Assembly: GCA_019057385.1 (NCBI GenBank)
Contig: JAHQJS010000004.1
Location: 1,234,539-1,298,538, forward strand
Length of the DNA stretch: 64,000 bases
Direction of reading: 5' to 3'
From: Candidatus Borrarchaeum weybense
GTDB taxonomy: Archaea > Asgardarchaeota > Sifarchaeia > Borrarchaeales > Borrarchaeaceae
The notes under the pieces were generated by a model. The model saw only the letters and a program-made list of their open reading frames with translations. It was not told the origin of the DNA and made no database searches. A program made the translations under genes and the position numbers. Shown in pieces: positions 52,184 to 60,533 of this stretch. How positions within the stretch are numbered: position 1 is the stretch's first letter; each line of letters begins with the position of its first letter.

Positions 52184-53368
52184 TTAGGACAGACTTTTTA
52201 CTTTATTTTTCAAATTTAGGTAAAAATTGAATAATCTTAGAGAAACAGGGAACTCGCAGCGGATTAGATGATCAAAATATTGTTGTGCTCGTTCATTAAA
52301 AAACGAAGAGATTGATCCATTGAGAAGCAATGAATCTGTGAATTTTCTGATTCTGAGACTATTCTTCATCCTGTTCCCAATTTCCTTTCTCCACAATCTT
52401 TCAAAGTTAGACAGTTCACTTTCACCTCGTAAATGTTTTAATATTGCTTCAGCGCCTATTCTTCCAGTAAGTAATGCACTAGGGATTCCTGCTCCGACAT
52501 GTGGCATTACGAAACCTCCCGCATCACCGATACATATCATATTCCCTCGTCTAGTTGCAGTATCCGAAAATGGTCCTTCAATTGGTACCAGCTTTGAGGA
52601 AGAACTTATGATCCGCCCTCCATCTAATAGATTTGAAGCTGTAGGATGCTCTTTAACAAACTTCCGAAAGTATTTTTTTATTTTTAAATTGTTAGTAAAA
52701 CGCTTTCGTATGCCTAAACCTACATTTGCTATGTGGTCTCCTTTAGGTATAATCCAGGCATATGCGCCTGGCGCGTATTCTTTACCAAAGTACATTTGAA
52801 CGGTGTCTGCATCAACATTTACATTGTCCATAATTGTAGTAAAGCATATAGCAAATTCATAATTTTTCCTACGAACCCCCTCAGTGAGTATTGATCTTGG
52901 ACCGTCAGCCCCAACAATCACTCGGGCTTTAACTTGCTTAATAGTGCCCATATGTTTCACATGGACGCTTCCATTTCCAGAGACACTTATAACAGGCGAA
53001 TCACATTTTATAATTGCGCCCGCATCCATCGCTCTTTCAACTAGGGCTTGGTCATATTTATCTCGAAAGACAATGTTGCTTTTAAATCTGGATTTTATCT
53101 TGTTGCCCATTGAATCGATAAGTTCTGTATATTCCGTAATATTTGCGAGCGTATTCTGGGGCGGCTCTATTAATTTTTCCGCATCTTTGGCTTTAGGAAA
53201 CAAACGACGCATTTCGGAGGGATGTGGTAACAATTCTCCACATCTAACTGGAAGTCCAATAGTTTTCTTTTTCTCAAAAAGTTGTACCTCCACATCCTTT
53301 TCAGCTAATATTCTAGAAATGGTTGCACCTGCTGGACCTCCTCCTATCACGATCACATCAGCAACCAT
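52184..53368 (-). CDS. Geranylgeranyl reductase family flavoprotein
   Basis: A 394-residue FAD enzyme. ADP-binding DVIVIGGGPAGATISRILAE at the N-terminus, VRCGELLPHPSE (the family's CGE motif), VIVGADGPRS in the middle, and CIGDAGGFVMPHVGAGI with the FAD-binding GDA. Archaeal members hydrogenate the geranylgeranyl chains of membrane lipids or the side chain of menaquinone. The ATG at 53368 is 4 bp past the prenyltransferase stop, so the genes are translationally coupled. Electron donor unknown; ferredoxin or the flavin/Fe-S genes nearby are candidates. Confidence 0.88.
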   Translation of the reverse strand: MVADVIVIGGGPAGATISRILAEKDVEVQLFEKKKTIGLPVRCGELLPHPSEMRRLFPKAKDAEKLIEPPQNTLANITEYTELIDSMGNKIKSRFKSNIVFRDKYDQALVERAMDAGAIIKCDSPVISVSGNGSVHVKHMGTIKQVKARVIVGADGPRSILTEGVRRKNYEFAICFTTIMDNVNVDADTVQMYFGKEYAPGAYAWIIPKGDHIANVGLGIRKRFTNNLKIKKYFRKFVKEHPTASNLLDGGRIISSSSKLVPIEGPFSDTATRRGNMICIGDAGGFVMPHVGAGIPSALLTGRIGAEAILKHLRGESELSNFERLWRKEIGNRMKNSLRIRKFTDSLLLNGSISSFFNERAQQYFDHLIRCEFPVSLRLFNFYLNLKNKVKSLS

Positions 53369-53372
53369 TCTA

Positions 53373-54320
53373 TCACAACACAATTAGAACAATGTAACGG
53401 ATTAGGAATCCTACAATGAGCAAGATTCCGGTAAATAAGTGCGTCATAACCGTCATAGCTTGCGCTGGTATTAGCTTAGGTGTATTCAGATAGTTTTTAT
53501 GGGCTATCTTCATTCCAGGGATTGCAAACAGCGGTAAAGTAATGAAACTAATAAGACAAAACAGCGGTAAGAACGAGAAAACAATACCCAAAGCTATAGC
53601 TGCATATGTGCCCAGAATCAAACCGTGATACACGCGTACCGCTGATAAGGAACGGCCGAGTCTGACAACTAAATGGTCTTTACCAACCTCTTTGTCGGCA
53701 ACATAATCGGGAAATTGATTGATCCAAATTACCGCTGTGATTAAAAATGCGACCGGAATTGATGCGATCAAAGGAACAAGCGTTATTTTCACCGTTTGTA
53801 CGTAATATGCGCCAAGGACACAAAGAGGACCGAAGTTGATACCTATAGCAACTTCTCCAAGTCCTTTAGAAGCAAGTGCTACATAAAAAAAGCCACATAA
53901 TGCGCCAATAAGTCCAAGTACAAGCAGAAACCAACCAATTACAAACGTGAAATACAGACCAATAGCGATACCTATGCCTAGCAAAATGAGTGATGCAACA
54001 AGGACATCACGAGGCTTTAGAATTCCCTCACGTAAAAAGTCGCTTCCTCCGCTGAATGGAGTAACTTCTTTGTTAATTATATCCGTACCGCTTTTAAAGT
54101 CAAAATAATCGTTGGCTATATTTGTACCTGCGTGGAGTGCGATTCCTCCAATTAACGCCAAGACAAAATAAAGTGGATAGAACGCATTTTCGTAAACAAA
54201 TGCAATAACAGATCCTAGGATTATCGGAATAATTACTGCGGTAAGGAATTTTGGTCTTGTAGCGTTAAACCAAAGTTTTATTGAGCTATATTTTATATGA
54301 GATACTTCAGTCATTCTCAT
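53373..54320 (-). CDS. UbiA-family prenyltransferase, MenA-like
   Basis: A 315-residue membrane prenyltransferase with about eight helices. Asp-rich motifs: NIANDYFDFKSGTD (NDxxD) near residue 67 and FPDYVADKEVGKDHLVVRLG near 200, as in MenA (1,4-dihydroxy-2-naphthoate polyprenyltransferase). It starts FNATRPKFLTAVIIPIILG, the typical MenA opening. The product would be demethylmenaquinone, but heme O or (S)-geranylgeranylglyceryl-phosphate synthase roles (DGGGPS) are alternatives; the FKSGTD spacing favours MenA. Coupled to the geranylgeranyl reductase. Confidence 0.78.
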   Translation of the reverse strand: MRMTEVSHIKYSSIKLWFNATRPKFLTAVIIPIILGSVIAFVYENAFYPLYFVLALIGGIALHAGTNIANDYFDFKSGTDIINKEVTPFSGGSDFLREGILKPRDVLVASLILLGIGIAIGLYFTFVIGWFLLVLGLIGALCGFFYVALASKGLGEVAIGINFGPLCVLGAYYVQTVKITLVPLIASIPVAFLITAVIWINQFPDYVADKEVGKDHLVVRLGRSLSAVRVYHGLILGTYAAIALGIVFSFLPLFCLISFITLPLFAIPGMKIAHKNYLNTPKLIPAQAMTVMTHLFTGILLIVGFLIRYIVLIVL

Positions 54321-54443
54321 TACCCATTTTTTAGTTAGAACTCAGTTTATCATTAAATTTGTAATGAATTTGCCAAACTTAAGTTAAAAGCTAGTAAATG
54401 GTATAGGCATAATTGATTGTAAGTTGTATATATATTTCACAAA

Positions 54444-55796
54444 CTAGCGAACTAACAGCACTTTAGCATCGTGTTCGATTAATTTTGCACAATTACGTCC
54501 AGATCTTGCAGCACCTTCTATAGATGAATGCCAATTATCGTTATTTGCATAATTTCCAGCAATATAAAGCCCTTCAATCGGAGTTCTATTTGTATCTAGT
54601 TTTAATGACATAATCCCAGGGTATTGTGCCTCTATAGCATTCTTGATCTTCAAAACTTTCGTCCAGAGAAGATGCTTTTCAATTTCAGGAAAAAGATCTT
54701 TTAGATCCTCAATGAGAATGTCTACTATTTCCTCATCAGTCTTGTTCTGTAAAGATGGTTCAATGCAGGTTCCAGCAAGAAGGCTCTTCCCTGGAGGGGC
54801 AATAATTCCATATGGAGGCAGAATCTGCGCAACTGCAGTGATTAACTTGTTTGGTGTTAGGATCACGGATCTGTGATCTGTTAGTGACTTGTCTAGTCCG
54901 ATTTGTATTGCTAAGGCGGATGTATACTTAACTTCTTTAATTCGTTCACGGAAGTCGCTTGGGAAGTGTTTTTCAGAGACTAAATTAAATAGATTGATAA
55001 TAGGTCCTGTAAAAACGACAAAGGGCATTTCAAGAAATTCTTCAACGCCTTCACGGATATATTCAATTCCTTTTACTCGTTCATCCTCTATGACTACTCG
55101 TTTGACTGTACTATTTGTCCAAACTTCGCTCCCCATCCGTTCGCAATACCATTTCAAAGCTTTGGATATTACGCTTAGGCCAGCAGTCTCAACACCTTTT
55201 TCTGGATAATATACAGCCAAACTTTCTCTTTCTTTGACCCTCAGTTTTTCAGCATGTAGCCAAAGCCCACTAGATACTTGTTCAGGTGGTAGAAATGTTA
55301 TTGATTTGATGAGTGGGGCGTAAAAAAGTTCCAATGCTTTCTTGCTAAGATTTGTTTCACACCATGAGGCAAAATTATCCTCATCGTACTTCATAAAATA
55401 GTCTATATCGCTTTTTAAAATCCTGTTTGAATTTGTTAGAATTTTTACTCGATCGGCAAAATCGAGTAAACCAAATTTTAAAATACTAGAAATTTTTCGC
55501 TCTAATCTAAAGAATTTTTTGTTGTGATAAAATACAGCGCCTTCTCCAATATATCTCATACGAACGGCGGCCTTTTTCAGGAACGGTATAATGTATGAGT
55601 AACCTCCTAAGAAAAGGTGTAACCCTACATCATATGTATATCCCTTTTCTATAAAAGAGCGGACATGTCCACCCACTTCCGGCTCTTTTTCTAATATTAC
55701 ACTACGAGGCCTTAAGCGTTCCAATTCACAGGCACATAATAATCCAGAAATCCCCGCACCAATTATCCCTGCTTTTATTCGATGAGTTTTCAACAA
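54444..55796 (-). CDS. FAD-dependent amine-oxidase/desaturase-like protein
   Basis: A 450-residue NAD(P)-binding Rossmann/FAD protein of the protoporphyrinogen oxidase/phytoene desaturase superfamily. N-terminal GIIGAGISGLLCACELE, then VGGHVRSFIEKGYTYDVGLHLFLGG (shortened: VGGHVRSF, YDVGLHLF), and C-terminal GLYIAGNYANNDNWHSSIEGA. It lacks specific haem-oxidase landmarks. In this cluster an isoprenoid saturase or desaturase role is plausible. It starts at one of two adjacent TTG codons behind AAGGAGGG. Confidence 0.75.
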   Translation of the reverse strand: MLKTHRIKAGIIGAGISGLLCACELERLRPRSVILEKEPEVGGHVRSFIEKGYTYDVGLHLFLGGYSYIIPFLKKAAVRMRYIGEGAVFYHNKKFFRLERKISSILKFGLLDFADRVKILTNSNRILKSDIDYFMKYDEDNFASWCETNLSKKALELFYAPLIKSITFLPPEQVSSGLWLHAEKLRVKERESLAVYYPEKGVETAGLSVISKALKWYCERMGSEVWTNSTVKRVVIEDERVKGIEYIREGVEEFLEMPFVVFTGPIINLFNLVSEKHFPSDFRERIKEVKYTSALAIQIGLDKSLTDHRSVILTPNKLITAVAQILPPYGIIAPPGKSLLAGTCIEPSLQNKTDEEIVDILIEDLKDLFPEIEKHLLWTKVLKIKNAIEAQYPGIMSLKLDTNRTPIEGLYIAGNYANNDNWHSSIEGAARSGRNCAKLIEHDAKVLLVR

Positions 55797-55827
55797 AGCC
55801 CTCCTTCATATCTTTTAACGTACTTTT

Positions 55828-57009
55828 CTACAGGTCAAGTGCTTGCGCAACAATTTGAGTGATGTCAAGCATTTTTACTTTGGAATTTTTTTCTCTTATG
55901 GCTTCTTCCATATTCAAATAACATGCTGGGCATGCAGAAACGACACTATCTACTCCAAGGCTCTCAACTTCTTCAATCTTCTTCAAACCCATTTTTAAAG
56001 CGAGTTCAGGGTTTGTTATTTTTAAGACACCGCCACCACCACAGCACTTGCAATCTTGCTTTACTTTTGGAAGTTCAATAAAATCGAGATGCAGAATGCT
56101 TCGCAATATCTTTCGAGGTGCTTCATAGACACCACTTAATCTTCCTATCTCACATGGATCGTGATAAGTCGCTTTAATATCTTGAACTCTCTTAAATTTC
56201 AATTTTTTTGTATCAATTAATTCTGCAAGGTATTCTACTGCATGCTTCACTTCAAAAGGTAATTCTAGTCCTAAATGGGAATACTCTTCTTTCCAGCCTC
56301 TGTAACAGCCAGCACATGTAGTAATAAGTGTTTTAACGCCTAATTGTTCAAATTTTTTTATATTATGCTCTGCTAACTCTTTTGCAAGTGGAAATGCTCC
56401 TGATAGGAAGTATGGGCTACCACAGCACCATTCTTCTTCCCCTAATAGTGTGAAATCAATCGATAAATTATCTAAAATTTTGATAAAAGCTTCAGGGATT
56501 GACGCTAACCTCCCTGTGAAACTGCTTACACATCCTACAAAGAACCCTATCTCTGCATCACTGTTAAGATGCTCTTCTACTAGATCTTCAACCTCAAAAC
56601 TCCAAATAGTCCGATCTTCGTTTGGCATGTTATATACATTATGTTCCTCTTGCATAGATGCCTTAAGATCATGTAGAGGAGTTGGCCAGAGATTGTTTCT
56701 GAAAACCTCTGCTCTTACGGATTGCCAAAACGTGACCAAATCAATAGAAACCTGACAAACTTCTTTACAGTAGCCGCATAGACTACACTTAAAGACATTT
56801 TCTGCAAAGGTTTTGTTGATGTTATCCTTTCCTAAGAACAAATTTTTCGTAAAAAGAAGTTTACCTCTTGGACCAGCGGATTCCCATCTTGCTGTTAATT
56901 CTTTAAAGGCTGGGCAGACAGCAGAACAGTATCCGCATTGTGAACAAATAAATAATTCATCATCCATATTAAAGCGTCTAATTTCAGGTAACTTCATTGC
57001 TTTCTTCAC
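55828..57009 (-). CDS. GlcF/GlpC-like Fe-S subunit with two CCG domains
   Basis: A 393-residue protein. Two 4Fe-4S motifs at the N-terminus (CSQCGYCSAVCP and CSLCGYCKEVC) and two CCG (DUF3400-type) domains: EEWCCGSPYFLSG near 200 and CKCCGGGGV near 325, with CxxCYLNMEE-like end (ACPACYLNMEE). This is the heterodisulfide-reductase-D/GlpC/GlcF architecture that passes electrons from a flavin subunit to a quinone or thiol. The start is 1 bp past the stop of the FAD subunit gene, so the two form one complex. Confidence 0.88.
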   Translation of the reverse strand: MKKAMKLPEIRRFNMDDELFICSQCGYCSAVCPAFKELTARWESAGPRGKLLFTKNLFLGKDNINKTFAENVFKCSLCGYCKEVCQVSIDLVTFWQSVRAEVFRNNLWPTPLHDLKASMQEEHNVYNMPNEDRTIWSFEVEDLVEEHLNSDAEIGFFVGCVSSFTGRLASIPEAFIKILDNLSIDFTLLGEEEWCCGSPYFLSGAFPLAKELAEHNIKKFEQLGVKTLITTCAGCYRGWKEEYSHLGLELPFEVKHAVEYLAELIDTKKLKFKRVQDIKATYHDPCEIGRLSGVYEAPRKILRSILHLDFIELPKVKQDCKCCGGGGVLKITNPELALKMGLKKIEEVESLGVDSVVSACPACYLNMEEAIREKNSKVKMLDITQIVAQALDL

Positions 57010-57010
57010 C

Positions 57011-58594
57011 TCAGAATAGAATTGCTGTTAAATCAATTAGTTCAATATCACAGAAAATAGAAAGAACCCAGAAAATTCCAAATGTAATGACGAAAATTAT
57101 AACAAGAAGGAAAAGAATGCCGAAGATTGGATGTCTGGTTGGTGGAAAGAATTTCCGTCCTATGCGTAGGAATGGTACTGACATCGAAAGTAAGGGCGAG
57201 AGAGGCATTCCAAAGCGAGTTGATACGTTAATTATCTTTTTTGGATTCATTATGTTATCTGGATCAAGATTTCTCTTTAGGGTTTTTATTTCTGCAAACT
57301 GTTTCTTGCCGAAAAGTTGTTCCGCAAATTTGGCAAGCCAAATTCCTATTCCGTATATTGTGCCTCCAAATTCAGTAGCAGTTGTTACAACTTCAAAAGA
57401 TCTGTAGAATCCCATAAGGAAGGAAATCTGTTTTCTTTCGTCATCCAAAAAAAAGGTCATTACAACTGCTTGACTATTGCTACTAACAATCCCTTCAATT
57501 CCCAATCGCTCGTTTTTTGATATTTTCCTCAGTCTTAGAATAAAATCTTTAAGATTTGATAACGGTACATACACCTCACTAGGCACGAGACTTGGTCCCA
57601 CTCGTTTCAAACGCATAGGATAAAAGCGTTCTCTCCATTCAGTCTCAGCTATTTCTTTATCTAATATTTTGCCCTTATTTCGCGCTACTATTTCTTTGAA
57701 GCTCATAACATTATGGCCGAGATCGGAATCCTCTTCATAGACTATCATGCTGATATAATGGTCGCTAGGTATGTTTTCTTCTTTCACGGATGTTTTGAAG
57801 TTCACATACTCTTTATCCATGAAATGAAGGTGATAAGGGGTTGTCAAATCAACTAGCTCTACCAAACAAGAAAATAACGCTTCTAATGATTCAAAAGCAG
57901 TAACAAATTTTTTTAGAGATGTTTTCGCTTTGATACGTAATTCAATCTTCGTAATTATCCCTAGAATGCCTTCGCTCTCAATGAAGTACTGCGTTACATC
58001 ATCTAAGATATCTAGTGAATGAATTCCATTAGCAGTATTTATTACCTCTCCACTAGGCAATACTATTTCCAATGACTTTACCTGAGCTTTAACATCGCCA
58101 TATTTTAAACTACCGATACCTGAACCTCCCTCTGCAACCCATCCCCCAAGGGTAGAAGATCTGGCTGAAGTGGGGTAACTACGGAGTGTAAATTTTCTTT
58201 TCTCTAAATATTCAAGCAGATCCTCCCAAATTACCCCTGATTCAACTAGAATCGTTAAATTTTTTTCATCAAACTCAAGAATTCTATTCAATCCTCTTGT
58301 ATCGATAATTATTCCTTCTGTTACTGGAATTGCACCACCATATCCTGAGGTTGCAGCTCCACGCGGAATAATTGGAATTTTATGATCTGCGCAATATTTA
58401 ATTAGCAAACTAATTTCTTCAGCAGAATTCGGTAATACTACTGCTGAAGGTTTCATTTTAAATAATAAATGTGTCATTCCAGGTAATTCGGCTATATCGC
58501 GAATATAGTGGGCCAGTTCGTATGGATCAACTGAAACTCTGTCTTCTCCAAAAATTTGTGCTAAATCAACTTCTAGTTGTTTTTTTGGAATCAA
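57011..58594 (-). CDS. GlcD-like FAD-linked oxidase with C-terminal membrane segment
   Basis: A 527-residue VAO-type flavoenzyme. PCMH FAD domain: VVLPNSAEEISLLIKYC, PIIPRGAATSGYGGA, LGGWVAEGGSGIGSLKYGDV (shortened: GSGIGSLKYGDV). The C-terminal cap (ATTATEFGGTIYGIGIWL, RNLDPDNIMNPKKI) is standard for glycolate/D-lactate dehydrogenase. Unlike ordinary GlcD it continues for about 50 residues with hydrophobic segments (IFGILFLLVIIFVITFGIFW), anchoring it in the membrane, presumably next to the quinone pool. TTG start with GGTG upstream. Substrate: a 2-hydroxyacid or an alkyl-glycerol-type compound. Confidence 0.88.
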   Translation of the reverse strand: MIPKKQLEVDLAQIFGEDRVSVDPYELAHYIRDIAELPGMTHLLFKMKPSAVVLPNSAEEISLLIKYCADHKIPIIPRGAATSGYGGAIPVTEGIIIDTRGLNRILEFDEKNLTILVESGVIWEDLLEYLEKRKFTLRSYPTSARSSTLGGWVAEGGSGIGSLKYGDVKAQVKSLEIVLPSGEVINTANGIHSLDILDDVTQYFIESEGILGIITKIELRIKAKTSLKKFVTAFESLEALFSCLVELVDLTTPYHLHFMDKEYVNFKTSVKEENIPSDHYISMIVYEEDSDLGHNVMSFKEIVARNKGKILDKEIAETEWRERFYPMRLKRVGPSLVPSEVYVPLSNLKDFILRLRKISKNERLGIEGIVSSNSQAVVMTFFLDDERKQISFLMGFYRSFEVVTTATEFGGTIYGIGIWLAKFAEQLFGKKQFAEIKTLKRNLDPDNIMNPKKIINVSTRFGMPLSPLLSMSVPFLRIGRKFFPPTRHPIFGILFLLVIIFVITFGIFWVLSIFCDIELIDLTAILF

Positions 58595-58738
58595 ATGGCA
58601 ACACCTTTAATCTCTACAGATGGGGTTAAACCAAGAAAACTATATTAAAAAATTCATGGTCTTAAAAAATAAGGTGGGGAATGATATAAGGCATTGTAAA
58701 CGGCATGAGAGTTCTCTGCCATCATACTAAGCCTTTTT

Positions 58739-59209
58739 TCACTTTCTTAATAAAGTGATCAGAATATTAATCACTCCGATGATAGTGCCTAGTGCGAGCA
58801 ACCCAATGAGAATGCCGCTTGGCACTGACGACCACACTATTGTTGGATGAACCGCAGCAGGGTTTCCTTGTAATATAAGAGTTCCACCTTGAATTCCTGC
58901 TGTGAAAATCAGCAAGGGTGCAATGACACCTAAATTGTGTAAAATCAAATGTGCCAAAGAAAGCCAATCGTTAGGCTCTCCGCTAACATAATAGACAAAA
59001 GCCCAAGCGCTCAATCCAATGAATCCAGCGAGTAGATACATCGAATAGCCTACAAACACCCATGTGCCAGCACTGCCACCTGCGACCATCCGCGATAAAT
59101 CTAACCCTTCGCCACCTGGAGGAAATATAAAAAACACTGTTATGATTGCTGCGATTACGGCATGAATTAATGCGAACCATACAAATCGCTTAGCCCATTT
59201 TTCCGCCAA
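58739..59209 (-). CDS. Four-helix membrane protein, 156 aa
   Basis: Four membrane segments: FVWFALIHAVIAAIITVFFI, GTWVFVGYSMYLLAGFIGLS with AWAFVYYVSG, LAHLILHNLGVIAPLLIF, and SGILIGLLALGTIIGVINIL. Conserved-looking His in helices 1 and 3 (IHAV, LAHLILHN) could bind haem b, as in small quinol-linked cytochromes, but this is only suggestive. TTG start with AAAGGTGAG. Divergent from the Cys-cluster regulator at 59367, with a shared operator region. Confidence 0.6.
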   Translation of the reverse strand: MAEKWAKRFVWFALIHAVIAAIITVFFIFPPGGEGLDLSRMVAGGSAGTWVFVGYSMYLLAGFIGLSAWAFVYYVSGEPNDWLSLAHLILHNLGVIAPLLIFTAGIQGGTLILQGNPAAVHPTIVWSSVPSGILIGLLALGTIIGVINILITLLRK

Positions 59210-59313
59210 TTTTTACTCACCTTTACTTTTTAGTAATGACACTGGAATATGACTTAAGCAATGTGCTTCTTATTCTTTTGTGCTTAATTGTCGCTTTGAA
59301 AAGGTTAAAATAG

Positions 59314-59336
59314 TGCAAAGATTATAACTCTTTGCA
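59314..59336. promoter_or_regulatory. Perfect 8-bp-arm palindrome upstream of the Cys-cluster regulator
   Basis: TGCAAAGA-N7-TCTTTGCA is a perfect inverted repeat 30 bp before the regulator's start codon, in the divergent region with the four-helix membrane-protein gene. Likely the regulator's own operator. Confidence 0.5.
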
Positions 59337-59366
59337 AGAAAATTGCACTGCGTTGTAGGGAGCAAA

Positions 59367-59996
59367 TTGAAATTTGATGATTTAGATATCAAAATCTTAT
59401 TCTATCTCACAAAAGATTCTAGGATTTCTTTTCGAAAAATTGCAGAAAAAATTGCTCATAACAACAATGAATATAAGAATATAAACTCTAGCACCGTATT
59501 TCGGCGGTTTAAACGTCTGAAAAAGTATTTGTCATTTAACACAAGATTTGAGAAAGATTTAATTTATCACTTTAACCTTATAGGTGTGGTTGTGAATATC
59601 GACGATATTATTAAAGTTATAAATGACTATAAGAATTGTCCTCGCGTAATAGAAATGTATCGGTTATCTGGAAAATTTAATCTGTTATTTAAAGGGGTTT
59701 TCGAAGACCCAATGATCTTTTCTTCATTTATTGATGAATTAAGAAGCGACCCAAGAATTAAAAGTGTTGAACTCTGCGTCAACTGTCAACAAGTTGCACC
59801 AGAGCCAATCGCAATTAAAGAAGTATTTGACGGTAATTCTAATGTTGTAGTTGCTCCTTGTGGTAGGAACTGTGATGAATGCGCTGATTATAAGGATGCG
59901 TGTCTAGGATGCCCTGCAACAAAATGGTATTGTAAGACGATCTTTCCAATTAAGGAGAAAGTCTTAAAAAACCCGACAAGAAATAGAAAAGATTGA
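59367..59996 (+). CDS. Winged-helix regulator with C-terminal cysteine cluster
   Basis: A 209-residue Lrp/AsnC-like protein: N-terminal helix-turn-helix (DLDIKILFYLTKDSRISFRKIAEKI, shortened here as KDSRISFRKIAEKI, and NSSTVFRRFKRLKKY), a RAM-like ligand domain (IEMYRLSGKFNLLFKG), then a Cys cluster from about residue 178: CGRNCDECADYKDACLGCP and WYCK. Seven Cys in about 30 residues suggest an Fe-S cluster or zinc, so it probably senses redox state or metal. TTG at 59367 is set by GGGAG upstream. It likely controls itself and the divergent membrane gene. Confidence 0.75.
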   Translation: MKFDDLDIKILFYLTKDSRISFRKIAEKIAHNNNEYKNINSSTVFRRFKRLKKYLSFNTRFEKDLIYHFNLIGVVVNIDDIIKVINDYKNCPRVIEMYRLSGKFNLLFKGVFEDPMIFSSFIDELRSDPRIKSVELCVNCQQVAPEPIAIKEVFDGNSNVVVAPCGRNCDECADYKDACLGCPATKWYCKTIFPIKEKVLKNPTRNRKD

Positions 59997-60041
59997 TCTA
60001 TGGCTTAAGGCAGTCCTCTTAAATTCAGGAGCTTTTTGTAC

Positions 60042-60371
60042 TCATGCACCGACTCGCTCTAAATATCGAGTGCAACAAGTTTCTTCATCTGATAAATGCA
60101 TGATTTCAACACATCCAAGTGGTTTTAGAACCGCGGAACAAACAAGTGGACGTTCATCGTCCAAGCTCTTACAAATAGCGATGGCTTCCATGTGATACTG
60201 GCAGAGTTGATTCCAGAGTTGAAGGATTTCAGAATCCGTCCTTGTTGTAATCACATTCCTGTTTAGACTTTTAGCACGATTTATCATTTTTTGTGAAATT
60301 TCATCTATTCTTGTTTTCAAATCATGCACTCTTTGCTCTCTTCTTCTTTTCTTATCGATTTCTTCTAGCAA
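60042..60371 (-). CDS. Small Cys-containing protein, 109 aa or slightly longer
   Basis: A helical N-terminal half (KKRRREQRVHDLKTRIDEIS) and a Cys-bearing C-terminal half: NQLCQYHMEAIAICKSLDDE, then LVCSAVLKPLGC and ETCCTRYLE. The spread of six Cys and His suggests metal binding. The TTG at 60371 has no well-spaced site, but an in-frame ATA at 60380 lies 7 nt after AAGGTG, so translation may start there. The promoter shares the exact ATGACATTGTCAT palindrome with acr3. No family recognised. Confidence 0.55.
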   Translation of the reverse strand: MLEEIDKKRRREQRVHDLKTRIDEISQKMINRAKSLNRNVITTRTDSEILQLWNQLCQYHMEAIAICKSLDDERPLVCSAVLKPLGCVEIMHLSDEETCCTRYLERVGA

Positions 60372-60445
60372 TGTTGTTATATTTTTTCACCTTCCCTATG
60401 ATTTTTTAAACTATCACAATAGATGATGATAGTTTTAGCAAATAA

Positions 60446-60458
60446 ATGACATTGTCAT
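60446..60458 (-). promoter_or_regulatory. TGACAnTGTCA operator, site 3 (Cys-containing gene)
   Basis: ATGACATTGTCAT, the same 13-mer as at 22207. On the minus strand it follows CTTAAATA, a TATA-like box, directly, as in the acr3 promoter, and lies 75 bp upstream of the small Cys-containing gene. Confidence 0.55.
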
Positions 60459-60533
60459 ATTTAAGAATACGTTTTGTGCATTTTGTTTTTTAGCAAAAAA
60501 AATGCGTTTTTCACAAAATTTTTCACAAAATTT

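Noticed and set aside
59235..59255. Extra TGACAnTGTCA-like site (TGACACTGGAAT)
   Set aside because: Only one half-site matches; the second half is not symmetrical.
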